NCBI GenBank assembly: GCA_965227065.1
Contig: CBDDFN010000012.1
Location: forward strand, 169,714-233,713
Source of the DNA: CBDDFN01 sp965227065
GTDB taxonomy: Bacteria; Pseudomonadota; Alphaproteobacteria; SPJN01
Length of the DNA: 64,000 bases
Direction of reading: 5' to 3'
This document shows positions 29,001-38,082 of this stretch, piece after piece. The notes under the pieces are model-generated. The model was not told the origin of the DNA and ran no database searches. It saw nothing but the letters and a program-made list of their open reading frames with translations. Made by a program: the position numbers and the translations under genes. The number at the start of each line of letters is the position of its first letter. The stretch's first letter is position 1.

Positions 29001-32000
29001 TGAACACTTGCTGGGTTGCAATATCGTACTGAACCGCCGCGCCGAACATCGAGAAGTCGGCCGTGTCATAGCCGTCCCGGCCATTGAGCTGGTCATGACC
29101 GCCTTCACCGGCAATCGCAATGTAGTAGAGCGTATTGTCATCTGCGGTGCCAAACAGCGCATCATCATCCCTGGTGCCTGCGACACCCAGGAAGTCAAAG
29201 AGCGTGTCGGAGCCGACCACCGTACCGGTGGCAAAGGACACATTGAGATCAACCGTTACGCCGCCTGACAGTTCGGAATAATCAATGACGTCAAAGCCCG
29301 GCGCCGTGCCGAAACCGCCTGCGTGATATTCATCATCGCCGGTGCCACCGATGAACCAGTCATCGCCTTCAAAGCCGTAAGCTTCATCATTGCCCGCGCC
29401 GGTTTTAATCACATTGTTGGCAGTGGTGCCGTAAACTTCATCATCACCAGACCCCGAAATCGCGCCCTCAAAGCCATCGACAATGTCAGACCCGATCGCG
29501 GTTGCCGCTAGATCATTGGCGGTGTTGAGATCAAGGCTGATGTCGATGTCCCCGGTCGCAGCGGAATAATCGATCGTGTCGAAGCCCGCGCCGCCAAAAT
29601 AGCTGTCATTGAAGCCGGTCGCACTCACACCCGCGCGGACAATATCGTCGCCATCGCCGCCATAGAAAGTGTCGGCACCATCGCCATCGGTGAACTCATT
29701 GGCAAAGCCATCGCCGATAAAGGTGTCCACAAAGCTGGTGCCGATGAAATGCTCAATCTCAATGGCAAAGTCGGTATCGCCATTCTGGTCAACCACCTGA
29801 TAGGGGCTCGCCAATGTCGTGCCGGCAAGGTCAATCAGCACACCTTGGGTGCCGCCATAATAGCTATAGTCGAGCGTATCGTACCCGCCGCCGCCGACAA
29901 CTTCATTGGCGCCTGCACCGATCAGGAACAGATCATTGCCCTGGCCGCCATCAGCATCAAAATCACCACCGCTGAAGATAAATTTGTCGTCGAACGCGGT
30001 GCCGCGCACCTGCTCCATATTCTGCAAATCAATGATCTGGTCATAACTGGGGCTTGCAGGCGTGGTGGGCAGATAAAGCGTCTGTATCCCGCTTATACCA
30101 GCCGTCAGATACGCCTCGATGGCGAAACCAAAGCGCGACAGGTCGGCCATGTCGGTACCGGCCCCACCGTCAAACAGATCATCGCCCGCCTCATTGCCGG
30201 CGCCGCCGGCGGGCGGCGTGTCAGGATCATCGCCCGCGCCATAGACGAGAATATCATCATCATCGCCGCCATAGAGGTCATCATCACCGGCACCGCCGCG
30301 CAGCGTGTCATCTCCACCGCCACCCAGCAGATCATCATCGCCGATGCCGCCCGACAGATCATCATTGCCCGCGCCGCCGAACAGATCATCATCGCCTTCA
30401 TCGCCGAACAGCATGTCGTCATCATCGCCGCCGCGCAGCACATCCATGCCTTCATCGCCGATCAGCAGATCATTGCCGCCATTGCCTTCAATGAGGTCAT
30501 TGCCGAGATAGCCGAAAAAGGTATTGCCGAAATCATTGCCGTAGAGCTGGTCGTTAAACTCGCTGCCCGCAAAACCTTCGATGGAAACGTAGATGTCTCC
30601 GGCGGCATAGCCTGAACTGCCCACGCGCAAATCCGCAGAAATGCCGGTGGGCGCATTGACGAAGGACACAAGATCAAGCCCAGGCCCGCCGATATAAAGG
30701 TCAGCGCCCAGTGAGGCTTCAAACAGATCATCGCCTTCAAGCCCGCGATAAGTGTCACGGTCATCGGTGAACTGGCCGGAGAAATCATCCGCACCGGACG
30801 TGCCAAGAAGATTAAGGCCATAAACCGGCGCGGCCGCGGGCGGCCCCGCAGGGGCAATGCCGGGCAGTCCGCTCAGATCAATCGAGCCGGTCTGATCAAG
30901 GAAATCAAAGGTGAAGTCGAGCCCGTTGCCGCCTTCGGCAAAATAGTCACGAATGGTGATATCAACGCCTTTGCCCGGCACGCCGGAGATTTTAAGATCA
31001 ACGCCGTTTTGAACCGAAAAGTCGACATCAGCGCGGTTGAGATCATTGAAATAGATCCGTCCGCCATTGAGCGTTTCGCCCGCAATCAGCTTCTGGCCAT
31101 GGCCATTGGCATAAGTGTAGGTGTCAAAGCCCGCTCCGCCGAACAGCAAATCCTGGCCCAGCCCGGTCACCAGCACATCATCGCCATCGCCGCCAAACAA
31201 GGCGCCCTGACGCAACGGCGCCATCAGGAAGTCAGCAAAATCCGACCCTTCAATGGTGACATATTCAATATCGGAGATGAATGTGCTGCCCTGGCTGTGA
31301 TCATAGCGATAATCAATAAACGCCGGGCTGTTGGAATAAAGCGTGGTGAGGCTCGCCCGGTCCGTTGTCGCGCCAATGCCGGACCCGGCAATGTAAGGTG
31401 AGCCGATCTGGTTGCGATTGCCGTCAAGCAGCGTGACGGTGAAGGCATCAACGTCCGCCAGGAAGTTGAGCACATCCTCACCCGTGCCGCCGATCATGTC
31501 GGCATTGTCACCGAAATAGTTCAGCTCATCATCGCCTGCGCCGCCATCGAGCACGTCGCGCTCGCCCGGCGTACCGCCGGTTCCCGCAAACAGCGTGTCA
31601 TCGCCGTCACCACCAACAATATGGTCGGCCAGCTCACCGCCATAAACCGTATCATCGCCTGACCCCATACGGACATTGAGCCGTTCAAACCCGCCCACAT
31701 AGGTGCCATTGCCGATATCCATCAGCGTGTTGAAATTACCTTCAAAGGCGGTGCCGTCATCGGAGAACACGTCGGTTCCCTGGCCGGGCACCTGGCCCGC
31801 GCCGGTGCGGTCCGATGTTCCCAAAATGAGGTCTTCGGTTTCGCCATCAAAATTCGCGATCAGCAGATCGGCATCGCCGACACGCTCGCCGCCCAGCGTG
31901 ACAAGGCCATATTGATAAACAGCCAGATCATCAAAGGCATCGGTCCCGGCCACGTTCACATGCTCAAAATCTGAATAGATGACACGCGTGCCATTGGTGA

Positions 32001-32076
32001 AAATCTGAAACTCGGCCGCCAGCGGCAGATTATCAACCGCGCTATCGAGCTGGGGCGCGGCTTGAGCCTGCACCAA
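26029..32076 (-). CDS. Giant RTX protein, C-terminal part (third ORF of a split gene)
   Basis: About 2015 codons; the apparent start is a TTG at 32076 without a proper ribosome site, so this is a continuation, not a separate gene. Long RTX blocks (GGxGDDxxxG) alternate with repeated non-RTX modules such as EHVNVAGTDAFDDL. The last ~120 residues resemble a bacterial pre-peptidase C-terminal (PPC-like) beta domain (EYWIFAADAGDQVTLSANRL) and end in YDYTFDLVTL. Glycine/aspartate content and the absence of a signal peptide fit type I secretion. See the composite entry for the frame. Confidence 0.85.
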   Translation of the reverse strand: MVQAQAAPQLDSAVDNLPLAAEFQIFTNGTRVIYSDFEHVNVAGTDAFDDLAVYQYGLVTLGGERVGDADLLIANFDGETEDLILGTSDRTGAGQVPGQGTDVFSDDGTAFEGNFNTLMDIGNGTYVGGFERLNVRMGSGDDTVYGGELADHIVGGDGDDTLFAGTGGTPGERDVLDGGAGDDELNYFGDNADMIGGTGEDVLNFLADVDAFTVTLLDGNRNQIGSPYIAGSGIGATTDRASLTTLYSNSPAFIDYRYDHSQGSTFISDIEYVTIEGSDFADFLMAPLRQGALFGGDGDDVLVTGLGQDLLFGGAGFDTYTYANGHGQKLIAGETLNGGRIYFNDLNRADVDFSVQNGVDLKISGVPGKGVDITIRDYFAEGGNGLDFTFDFLDQTGSIDLSGLPGIAPAGPPAAAPVYGLNLLGTSGADDFSGQFTDDRDTYRGLEGDDLFEASLGADLYIGGPGLDLVSFVNAPTGISADLRVGSSGYAAGDIYVSIEGFAGSEFNDQLYGNDFGNTFFGYLGNDLIEGNGGNDLLIGDEGMDVLRGGDDDDMLFGDEGDDDLFGGAGNDDLSGGIGDDDLLGGGGDDTLRGGAGDDDLYGGDDDDILVYGAGDDPDTPPAGGAGNEAGDDLFDGGAGTDMADLSRFGFAIEAYLTAGISGIQTLYLPTTPASPSYDQIIDLQNMEQVRGTAFDDKFIFSGGDFDADGGQGNDLFLIGAGANEVVGGGGYDTLDYSYYGGTQGVLIDLAGTTLASPYQVVDQNGDTDFAIEIEHFIGTSFVDTFIGDGFANEFTDGDGADTFYGGDGDDIVRAGVSATGFNDSYFGGAGFDTIDYSAATGDIDISLDLNTANDLAATAIGSDIVDGFEGAISGSGDDEVYGTTANNVIKTGAGNDEAYGFEGDDWFIGGTGDDEYHAGGFGTAPGFDVIDYSELSGGVTVDLNVSFATGTVVGSDTLFDFLGVAGTRDDDALFGTADDNTLYYIAIAGEGGHDQLNGRDGYDTADFSMFGAAVQYDIATQQVFTRDAGNLDLAAGPLRQIADLVNIEAVTLTRFADEILGSAGADSVSGLQGNDILTGFEGDDYLRGGEGADTVDYSKELGGLPVFVDFTTAAGPNLFQTVDTYGDVDTLELIENVIGTAGGDVMLGFENHVFDGRDGDDVLSAVTGSNLLIGGAGFDEIDGGAGLDVIFGGLDDDLIRGNGGDDAIDGGDGTDVAIYNGNFADYTIDYSFFASDGFIIVSHLDGAGADGTDTVENVERLEFADRQGSLAAFVSPPQTLIGTPNADLLIGGDGDDTIEGREDDDQLRGQNGFDLIMGEGGNDILRGGFGNDTIYGGHGQDRILGDGDNDTIEGGASNDNINGGDGDDEIYGGTENDIVVGDAGDDTLYGDQGDDTLRGRTGMDLIYGGIGDDDITGEDDNDTLYGGEGNDAMKGNAGADMVYGGAGIDTIDGGAGDDDIYGGDDRDRLFGSEGDDDIFGGGGDELVYAGTGEDEVHGGTGEDFLLGGDDNDTLYGEEDDDALVGNSGDDTLYGGDGFDRLRGHLGNDTLYGGLVGDSLTGEDGNDMLFGEEGDDNIKGNDGDDTAWGGIGADAIDGGADNDTLYGGDGNDRLFGVSGNDMLYGGIGDDQLYAGLQDDLLDGGAGTDILRGDFGDDTFIASTGDDLILGDDGFDLVDYSAGVSGLTVSLNNGSTQLIDGAGLGTHRISSIEGLIAPDFDSVLTGDDADNYLEGGAGNDTLTGAAGDDTFGWSGGTDSYDGGAGFDTLMIDAITDAITDLSDIVAVASDIEMINMNGTQNVNALWIEDAATVAALSSTTDELVVRGSVGERLLLGRGFAADQVDIDLFGDGILYDSYVSGGSTVWSSSGVFVSTGIAGVITDPTGSAMGQIAVGVGPDEPDPLLSEYWIFAADAGDQVTLSANRLEDEVDLKMYLFAGAVTDSAGQFGAEIDSSDPNYLGTGDDEIAHPGPFGDPEITANAPYTALYTAIVTHYGATANDGGDGFYDYTFDLVTL

Positions 32077-33034
32077 TGATCCCGCCGGTCAGATTGGTGC
32101 CGACACCGTCCTGATAAAAATAGCTCAGCGCAGAGTTGAGCGCACCGACCACCAGATGATCATCGCCATCGCCACCGCGGGCAATGTCTTCACCCTGGCC
32201 GTCATAAAGCACCAAATCATCGCCAAGCCCGCCAAACAGCTGGTCATTGCCGGCCGCGCCGAACAGCTGGTCGGAGCCTGCGCCGCCATCGAGATAGTCA
32301 TCGAGATCACCGCCCTGGAAATGATCATGGCCCGACCCGCCAATGATGACGCCGCGTTCAAAACCTGAGACCAAAAGCCCGTTTGAGAGCACACCGGCAT
32401 TGTCATTGGCATCGCCCAAAATGAGTTCAATGCCGTTGAACTGGCCGGAGAAGTCGGCCGCAAACACATCGGCATCACCAACGCTTTCGCCGCCAAAATA
32501 GCTCGCCCCACCCTGGTAAAACACCAGATCGTTATGGGCGTCGGTGCCGGTGACATTGACATGCTCAATGCTGCGGAATTCCATGAACGGATCATCACCG
32601 CCCAGCGTGTCGCCAAACCGAATGCCGGTGCCGAAATCGAACGGCGTGGCAAATTCATCAAAGCCTGTCCCATCGCCCAAAAGCGTCAGGCCATTCAGAA
32701 GCTCGGCAATTGATGCGGAGTGATCAAGCACAACCGCGCGCTGGACATAAGGTGTGCCAACGGTCGAGCCGGTATGATTGCCGCCGTCAATGTAGAAGCC
32801 ATATTCAAGACCCAGACTGTCAGCTTCGGGCGTGACGATCAGCCAGTCATGATCGGAATCAAGAACCGCCGCGCCACCGTCATCGCCATCAATGCGGTCA
32901 TTGCCGTCATCGGACCACATAAAGGCGTCATTGCCCGAGCCGCCGACCAGAATGTCCTGCTCGGTTGTGGCTGTATAAGTTGCTGCGGAAATCGAGGTGT
33001 TGCCGCCTGGCGCGGTGAACTCGGTGAAGGCCAC
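32042..33034 (-). CDS. Giant RTX protein, middle part in the shifted frame
   Basis: 330 codons lying one base out of frame from the ORFs on either side. The apparent start is a GTG inside a coding run (the same frame continues back to about 33105). It carries RTX motifs and one clear copy of the module seen in the flanking ORFs (EHVNVTGTDAHNDLVFYQGG). It stops 35 bases into the next ORF, just after the GGG at 32081-32083 where the frame returns. Almost certainly an internal segment of one long gene. Confidence 0.75.
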   Translation of the reverse strand: MAFTEFTAPGGNTSISAATYTATTEQDILVGGSGNDAFMWSDDGNDRIDGDDGGAAVLDSDHDWLIVTPEADSLGLEYGFYIDGGNHTGSTVGTPYVQRAVVLDHSASIAELLNGLTLLGDGTGFDEFATPFDFGTGIRFGDTLGGDDPFMEFRSIEHVNVTGTDAHNDLVFYQGGASYFGGESVGDADVFAADFSGQFNGIELILGDANDNAGVLSNGLLVSGFERGVIIGGSGHDHFQGGDLDDYLDGGAGSDQLFGAAGNDQLFGGLGDDLVLYDGQGEDIARGGDGDDHLVVGALNSALSYFYQDGVGTNLTGGIIGAGSSRAPAR

Positions 33035-36000
33035 GCCTGTGAACGGTTCAAACTCACCGCCATCAATGACATCGTCGCCATCGCCGCCGAAAAACCCGTC
33101 GGAGATTTTCCGCCCAGGAAGAAATCATCCTCGCTGGTGCCTTTGGCAACCAGCCGTTCAAAGCCTTCAATCACCGAATAGCCGAAGGAGTTCAAAATCT
33201 CAGGACCTGTGTGACCGATCCGGTCTTCCGCGAACAGCACAACCCCGGTCGTGACACCCATGCGGGTTTCATACGCGCCGAAATCGGCAATCAGCGTATC
33301 CATCTGATTGATGGACGAGCCCCCCGTGACGACATCTTCGCCATAGGTGCCGTCACCGCCGAAATATTCCAGCCCGCCATTAAACAGCGCAATATCGTCG
33401 GCATAGTCGGAGCCCAGGAACGACACGCCTTCAATGTCGGAATAAAACCGGCCATTGGAATAATAGCTGGTGGCGAGCGGTCCGCGTGCCAGATACTGCA
33501 CTGCGTCGCGATCAGCATCGGCTTGCGCCATGGCATCGCGGTTCTCAGCCAGACCCGTACCATAGCTGGTGGTATCACCGAACGTTCCACCGTCATGAAG
33601 CTCAAGCTGGAACACCAGCGATGACACCGGATCAAACGGGGTGGAGCCACTGACCACATCAAGCGTCTTGTCTTGATTGACCAGAACCGAGACTTCGGTG
33701 AACAACAGATTGTCGCCCGTTGCCACGCCGGGAATATAGGTGTCGTCGGCTTCATAAACGCCCAGATCAACGCCCGTGCCGCCGAAATAATTGTCGTGCA
33801 GCGAGTTCGAGCGATCCAGATTGTTGGGCAGAATGTCGTAGTGATGAACGATGACGTCATCACCGGCCTGGCCGAACGCATAGTCGGTAAACACATCGAA
33901 GAACAGTTCGATATAATCCTGGCCACCGCCGGCCTCGAACCAGTCTTCAAACGGACCTGAGGTCAAAAAGTCGTCGGCCGAACCGGTGCGCAGCACAAAG
34001 CTTTCAAAATTCTTGATGGTGATATTGCCCGCAATGGTCACGCCATCACCGGCAAAATTGGCTTCCGAAGCATCAAATTCGATCGCGACGCCGGGGCGCG
34101 AGGCCCCGAAATCAGCCACAAATGTATCAACCCGGCCAAAGAAATTGTTCGCTTTCACCGGCTCAAACTCATCGCCGCCATCATAAAGCCGGTTCACCGT
34201 ATCGGTGCCTGTGTGAATGATCAGATCACCTTCGATCCCGCCTTTGACATTGACCGGAACCGTGGATGAAAAGCTCTCATAAACATCGGTCGGCGCGCCT
34301 TCAGTATGGCCCCCGCCCAGCCGTTGATAGCGAATGTAAGAGGCTGTCGCGGCATGGTTGAGCAGATCGGCGGCAATAAACTCATTGGCTCCAAGGCCCG
34401 ATTGATAAAGCCCGGTTGCCGGTGAGCCAAACGGCGTGGTGCCCGCATGTCCCAGCAAAGCGCCAAGCCGCCCCGGTGCGCCGCCCTCGTCAGGATCAAG
34501 ATTGACCAGCACGAAATTGCTTTTGGCCGGATCAGAGGGCAGATCAACCGTTGAGTCCGCGCCGGTCGAAAAACCGTCAGCTGCGGGCTTGCCGTTCCAC
34601 AACAAGGTCAGATGATTGTCGGTGCCATATTGCGCCGGTGTGTTGACGCCATCAAACACGGTGCGGATCGTGTCATTGCCCGACGGGCTTGGCCACAGAT
34701 CGCCAAACACCGCCGCGGCGGCGTCCTGATTTTCCTGCAAGGCGGCGTGATAGGCATAAAGGCTGTGCACCGCGTTGGTGGCATCGGGGTCCCAACCATC
34801 GGGCGACTGGTTGGTGACGAAGATTTCATATGTGTCGGTGACCTGATTGAAGACGCCGGACTGATAGCCCCAACTGTTGGGGTTGGTGCCAGCGGACACG
34901 GAGGTGAATTCGCCGGTCTCAAGATCAAATTCGTCGGTGTAAAAATCAAACAGCTTGGCCTGGAAGCCGCCTTCGGGAAACTCAAGGCTCAACAGCGGGC
35001 CAAAGCTTGCCGACAGTCCCGGCGGAATCCACGCGCCCTGGATCGAAGCTTTGAGCGCCTCAATAGTGATCGAGGCATCAATGCCGATGCCGACCGAGTG
35101 TTTGAATGTGGCGCTTGCCACATCGTAAAAGCCCTGCACGCCAACGCTTCCGATCCCGCCCAATGCCGTCACTTCAGGCACGGTCGGCAAAGCCAGCGAC
35201 AGATCATCATCACCCAGCACGCCGGTAACGACCTTGTCGTCGGTAAAATCTAGCGGTGTGCCATTGTCGGACCGAAACACGACGTCAATGTCGGGCCGGA
35301 AATCGGCATCGTCGCTGTCGATGCGCAAGGACAGGTCTTCGGTCAGTACCGCGCCCGCGCTGGCATCAATGTCGACCATCACAGCGGCGAGCTGGATTTT
35401 GCCTTCGGGGATGAACGGCACATATTCGTTCACATCAAAAACATGTTCGGCAAAGACAAACTCGCCAACGCCTTTGACCACGGCTCCGATGCCGGGGATT
35501 TTGCTCGCCAGATAGATCAGCAGTTCATCCAGATCAGCGGCCAGTTCGATAAATTTGGTGTCGGAAAAACCCGATGAACTGACATAGGCAGAGCCAAAGC
35601 TGGTGCCGGACGTATCCGCGCCGGTGGGCAGCCGGCCGATCAGCTCAACACCCTGAATCAAATCGACCGACAATTCGGTTGTCGGCGAGATGTTGATCAG
35701 CGGGATAGGACCTTCAAGGGTGAACAGGTTGATATTCTCAACCTCGCCTTCCACCAACCCAAACGCATAATATTCTATGTCACGCAAACCGGCGGTGGCT
35801 TCGATCACCACATCAAGCCCTGCGCCCCGGCCCTGTTTGAAACCCTCCGAGCTCAACGTCGCCTGACGCACCGCATAGTCGGAAACATCAAAGACCACTT
35901 CTGACTGGCCCGGCAGGGTCACATCAAAGGCCGACTGAAAATTGACGTTCACATCAATATTGTAGCTGGCATCGAAATGCCCGCCCGAGCCAAGCTCGGC

Positions 36001-36207
36001 ATAGGCTTCCAGCCCGATCTTGAAATCAAGATAGGCCTGACCCTTGGCACCGGCGACCAGAATGTCAAAATCAAAATCGTAAGTGAGTTCGTCGGGGTCA
36101 TAAACCAGAAGGTCTTCCGTGCTGATACGGAAATCGGCAGCCGTTCCCGGTGCCCACAGATTCTGGTTGGTCGCTTCAAAAACAAGCGACGTGACTTGGG
36201 TTGCCAT
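32839..36207 (-). CDS. Giant RTX protein, N-terminal part
   Basis: Starts at ATG 36207 (GAGGGAGTG upstream; the open frame extends to 36246) and is good coding sequence to about 33105. Its last ~90 codons (to 32839) are an out-of-frame reading rich in Met, Ala and Pro and are not real protein. Residues 1-800 are not RTX: beta-rich, beginning VTSLVFEATNQNLWAPGTAA, with no recognised catalytic domain. RTX-like modules begin after ~800. There is no signal peptide. The 5' end is 172 bp downstream of the DUF4399 gene, with an AT-rich segment between them that could hold its promoter. Confidence 0.85.
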   Translation of the reverse strand: MATQVTSLVFEATNQNLWAPGTAADFRISTEDLLVYDPDELTYDFDFDILVAGAKGQAYLDFKIGLEAYAELGSGGHFDASYNIDVNVNFQSAFDVTLPGQSEVVFDVSDYAVRQATLSSEGFKQGRGAGLDVVIEATAGLRDIEYYAFGLVEGEVENINLFTLEGPIPLINISPTTELSVDLIQGVELIGRLPTGADTSGTSFGSAYVSSSGFSDTKFIELAADLDELLIYLASKIPGIGAVVKGVGEFVFAEHVFDVNEYVPFIPEGKIQLAAVMVDIDASAGAVLTEDLSLRIDSDDADFRPDIDVVFRSDNGTPLDFTDDKVVTGVLGDDDLSLALPTVPEVTALGGIGSVGVQGFYDVASATFKHSVGIGIDASITIEALKASIQGAWIPPGLSASFGPLLSLEFPEGGFQAKLFDFYTDEFDLETGEFTSVSAGTNPNSWGYQSGVFNQVTDTYEIFVTNQSPDGWDPDATNAVHSLYAYHAALQENQDAAAAVFGDLWPSPSGNDTIRTVFDGVNTPAQYGTDNHLTLLWNGKPAADGFSTGADSTVDLPSDPAKSNFVLVNLDPDEGGAPGRLGALLGHAGTTPFGSPATGLYQSGLGANEFIAADLLNHAATASYIRYQRLGGGHTEGAPTDVYESFSSTVPVNVKGGIEGDLIIHTGTDTVNRLYDGGDEFEPVKANNFFGRVDTFVADFGASRPGVAIEFDASEANFAGDGVTIAGNITIKNFESFVLRTGSADDFLTSGPFEDWFEAGGGQDYIELFFDVFTDYAFGQAGDDVIVHHYDILPNNLDRSNSLHDNYFGGTGVDLGVYEADDTYIPGVATGDNLLFTEVSVLVNQDKTLDVVSGSTPFDPVSSLVFQLELHDGGTFGDTTSYGTGLAENRDAMAQADADRDAVQYLARGPLATSYYSNGRFYSDIEGVSFLGSDYADDIALFNGGLEYFGGDGTYGEDVVTGGSSINQMDTLIADFGAYETRMGVTTGVVLFAEDRIGHTGPEILNSFGYSVIEGFERLVAKGTSEDDFFLGGKSPTGFSAAMATMSLMAVSLNRSQAWPSPSSPRQAATPRFPQQLIQPQPSRTFWSAARAMTPLCGPMTAMTALMAMTVARRFLIPIMTG

Positions 36208-36378
36208 GATGCCCACACTCCCTCTTTGAAGCATCGACACTAGCACCCCAATCCCGTTGCCCCGAACAGTTTCGGGCCAATCGGGCTAATTTATTTAAAG
36301 GATTTCAAAATAATCGCAAAATTGCGCCGCGCACGCACCGCACCGGCGTCCAGTCGGGCGTCCAGACAGGCGGCCCTG

Positions 36379-36882
36379 CTAATTCTTTTCGCCGCCCAGA
36401 ATCCCAAGCGTTCCCTCAAGAACCTCTTCAACCAGCGAACCATCATCGGTCCCCGTAACCGTAATGGTTATTTTTTCCGACATGACGACGGGATCATGCG
36501 GAACATGGTTGTGATCGGCCAGAAGCAGTTGCAGCGTATGGATGCCCGGTTCCAGATCAATTTCAGCTTCGGTCTGGCCGCCGCCGAAATGGACATGGTT
36601 TTCATCAGCGGGAAGATTTTCTTCAAGCGCCTCTCCTTCGGGCGCATCAACATCAATCAGCAAATGATGATGGCCGGTGCCTTCCATTTCGACACCTGCG
36701 GGGGCAATGCCCATGCCGCGCAGGCCAAACAGGACGCGCACCGGGCTTTCCACCTCGGCCCCGTCTTCAGGCGAGATAATGTAGACTTCCGGGGCGGTCT
36801 GCTCTTCTTCGTGATGCTCACCAAAGGCCGCGCCGCTGACCATCAGGGCCGCAATCGTCAATCCGCTGAGAAGTTTCATCAT
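36379..36882 (-). CDS. Exported DUF4399 protein
   Basis: 167 aa from ATG 36882 (AGGGGACAC upstream; the frame opens to 36951). The signal peptide ends at VSGAAFGEH. The mature domain shows DUF4399 features: VYIISPEDGAEV, GTGHHHLLIDV, HVHFGGGQTE and LLLADHNHVPH. The many histidines suggest metal binding in the periplasm, although the family has no proven role. It follows csgG by 93 bp on the same strand and may be the last gene of the curli transcript; that association is worth checking in other genomes. Confidence 0.87.
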   Translation of the reverse strand: MMKLLSGLTIAALMVSGAAFGEHHEEEQTAPEVYIISPEDGAEVESPVRVLFGLRGMGIAPAGVEMEGTGHHHLLIDVDAPEGEALEENLPADENHVHFGGGQTEAEIDLEPGIHTLQLLLADHNHVPHDPVVMSEKITITVTGTDDGSLVEEVLEGTLGILGGEKN

Positions 36883-36975
36883 GTGTCCCCTGAATGAAAA
36901 ACTGAAAGAAAAACCGGCCCGAAGCGTGACAGCCCGGACCGGTCTTCGCAAGTCTCAAAAGCGGGTGGCGGACGC

Positions 36976-38049
36976 TCAGGTTCCCGCCGCCGACATCAGG
37001 CAGGGATCGGCCGTGGTGCACAGCGCTTCCCCGGCCGGCTCACTGCTTGCCGGCGCGGCGCTGATTTCTGCCTCAGCCTCCGGCTCGGCCAGCGATTCAA
37101 GTTGAACCTCGTCAGAGGGGACGGATTCAACCGGCGTGATGTCGGAGAACTCTTCCTCGTCGGTGGCCGGCGCACCATCGGTGGCAGCAGGCGGCAGGAC
37201 CGGCATGGCGGCCTTATCAAGCATCAGCTTGTACTGCCCCATCTGGACCTTGCCGTCTTCTTCATCGGAAAAGGCCCACATATCCTTGTTCGCGCCGTCC
37301 ATGATGAGCGAATAGACCGCAAACTCAATCGCCTCACGCAGCGCCAACTGCGGCGGTGAGTTGCGGGTGAAGCCCGCCTCGATTTCCAGAATGTTGGACA
37401 CGCCGATAAATTTGAACACCGAGCCGCGCACCAGCATCGAATAGATCCGCTTGGTGGTCGTCACCGAAGAAATCACCCGGCCCGACTTGACGCTGACCAG
37501 TCGCAGATTGACCGTCACAACGTCCGACCGGTACTGCGTGTCGCCGCCAATACCCAGATAGCGCGCGCCGACACCGCCGGTGACGGTGTTGGTTTCATAG
37601 GCGACAACGCCGCCTTCAATGATCGTGCCGGCAAAGACCAGCGGCGGCAGTTTTTCAGCCTTGTCGCCCAGGAATTGTGCACGGGTCGCCTGAATGACCT
37701 GACGCTCACGCAGCAGGTTTTGCAGGCCGCGCCGTTCAACAACATTGAACCAGCTTCCCTTGCCTGCGCGCAGCAGCACATCAACCAGGATCGCATCGGC
37801 CCCTTGCGTCACCGCACGGGAATATTCCGCGAAGCTTTCATTGGGTTTGTACTGGCCGGTCAGATCGGCAAATTCATACACCGCAACATCGACCATCTGC
37901 TTGGGTGCTGACAGCTCCTCCAGCAATTTGGTGGATTTGGTGCGCGCGATCGGCTCGGCCTGATCGCTCATCGGGTCCATCTCACCGCCTACCGTACATC
38001 CGGCAAGCAAGGCGGCCATTCCAAGGGCTGCAAAAGTTTTCCGCATCAT
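36976..38049 (-). CDS. csgG: Curli secretion channel CsgG
   Basis: 357 aa from ATG 38049 (GGAGGGGGG upstream). A lipoprotein signal with lipobox LLAGC (lipidated Cys18). The core follows CsgG: VDVAVYEFADLTGQYK, the channel-region helix GADAILVDVL, GSWFNVVERRGLQNLLRERQ, and FAGTIIEGGVVAYETNTVTGG leading into the barrel strands (GGDTQYRSDVVTVNLRLVSV). The C-terminus is ~80 residues longer than E. coli CsgG (277 aa), with an acidic Glu/Ala-rich tail. It forms the nonameric outer-membrane pore that exports curlins. Last core gene of the curli operon. Confidence 0.95.
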   Translation of the reverse strand: MMRKTFAALGMAALLAGCTVGGEMDPMSDQAEPIARTKSTKLLEELSAPKQMVDVAVYEFADLTGQYKPNESFAEYSRAVTQGADAILVDVLLRAGKGSWFNVVERRGLQNLLRERQVIQATRAQFLGDKAEKLPPLVFAGTIIEGGVVAYETNTVTGGVGARYLGIGGDTQYRSDVVTVNLRLVSVKSGRVISSVTTTKRIYSMLVRGSVFKFIGVSNILEIEAGFTRNSPPQLALREAIEFAVYSLIMDGANKDMWAFSDEEDGKVQMGQYKLMLDKAAMPVLPPAATDGAPATDEEEFSDITPVESVPSDEVQLESLAEPEAEAEISAAPASSEPAGEALCTTADPCLMSAAGT

Positions 38050-38082
38050 TCCCCCCTCCTTCATATCGAAACGCAACACCGC

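Larger units (their letters stand above)
26029..36207 (-). pseudogene. Composite: one ~3392-codon RTX gene interrupted by two compensating frameshifts
   Basis: The three RTX ORFs join into a continuous protein if one base is added in the A4 or T5 run of the coding strand at about 33090-33109 (restoring GGKISDGFFGGDGDD) and one G is removed from the GGG at 32081-32083 (restoring LTGGSLVQAQ). The outer ORFs share the same frame, so the two changes cancel. Both sites are short homopolymers. Either they are assembly or read errors in an intact gene, or the gene is truly broken; the sequence alone cannot decide. A product of ~3390 aa would be among the larger RTX adhesins. Confidence 0.75.

Noticed and set aside
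32042..33109. Programmed ribosomal frameshifting to join the three RTX ORFs
   Set aside because: The break sites lack a convincing slippery heptamer plus stimulator, and two opposite shifts in one gene are more simply explained by indels or read errors.
26029..36207. Regular short-period DNA repeats that might suggest a CRISPR or satellite array
   Set aside because: The period is 27 bp in coding phase and the spacers are not unique; it is the RTX nonapeptide repeat.
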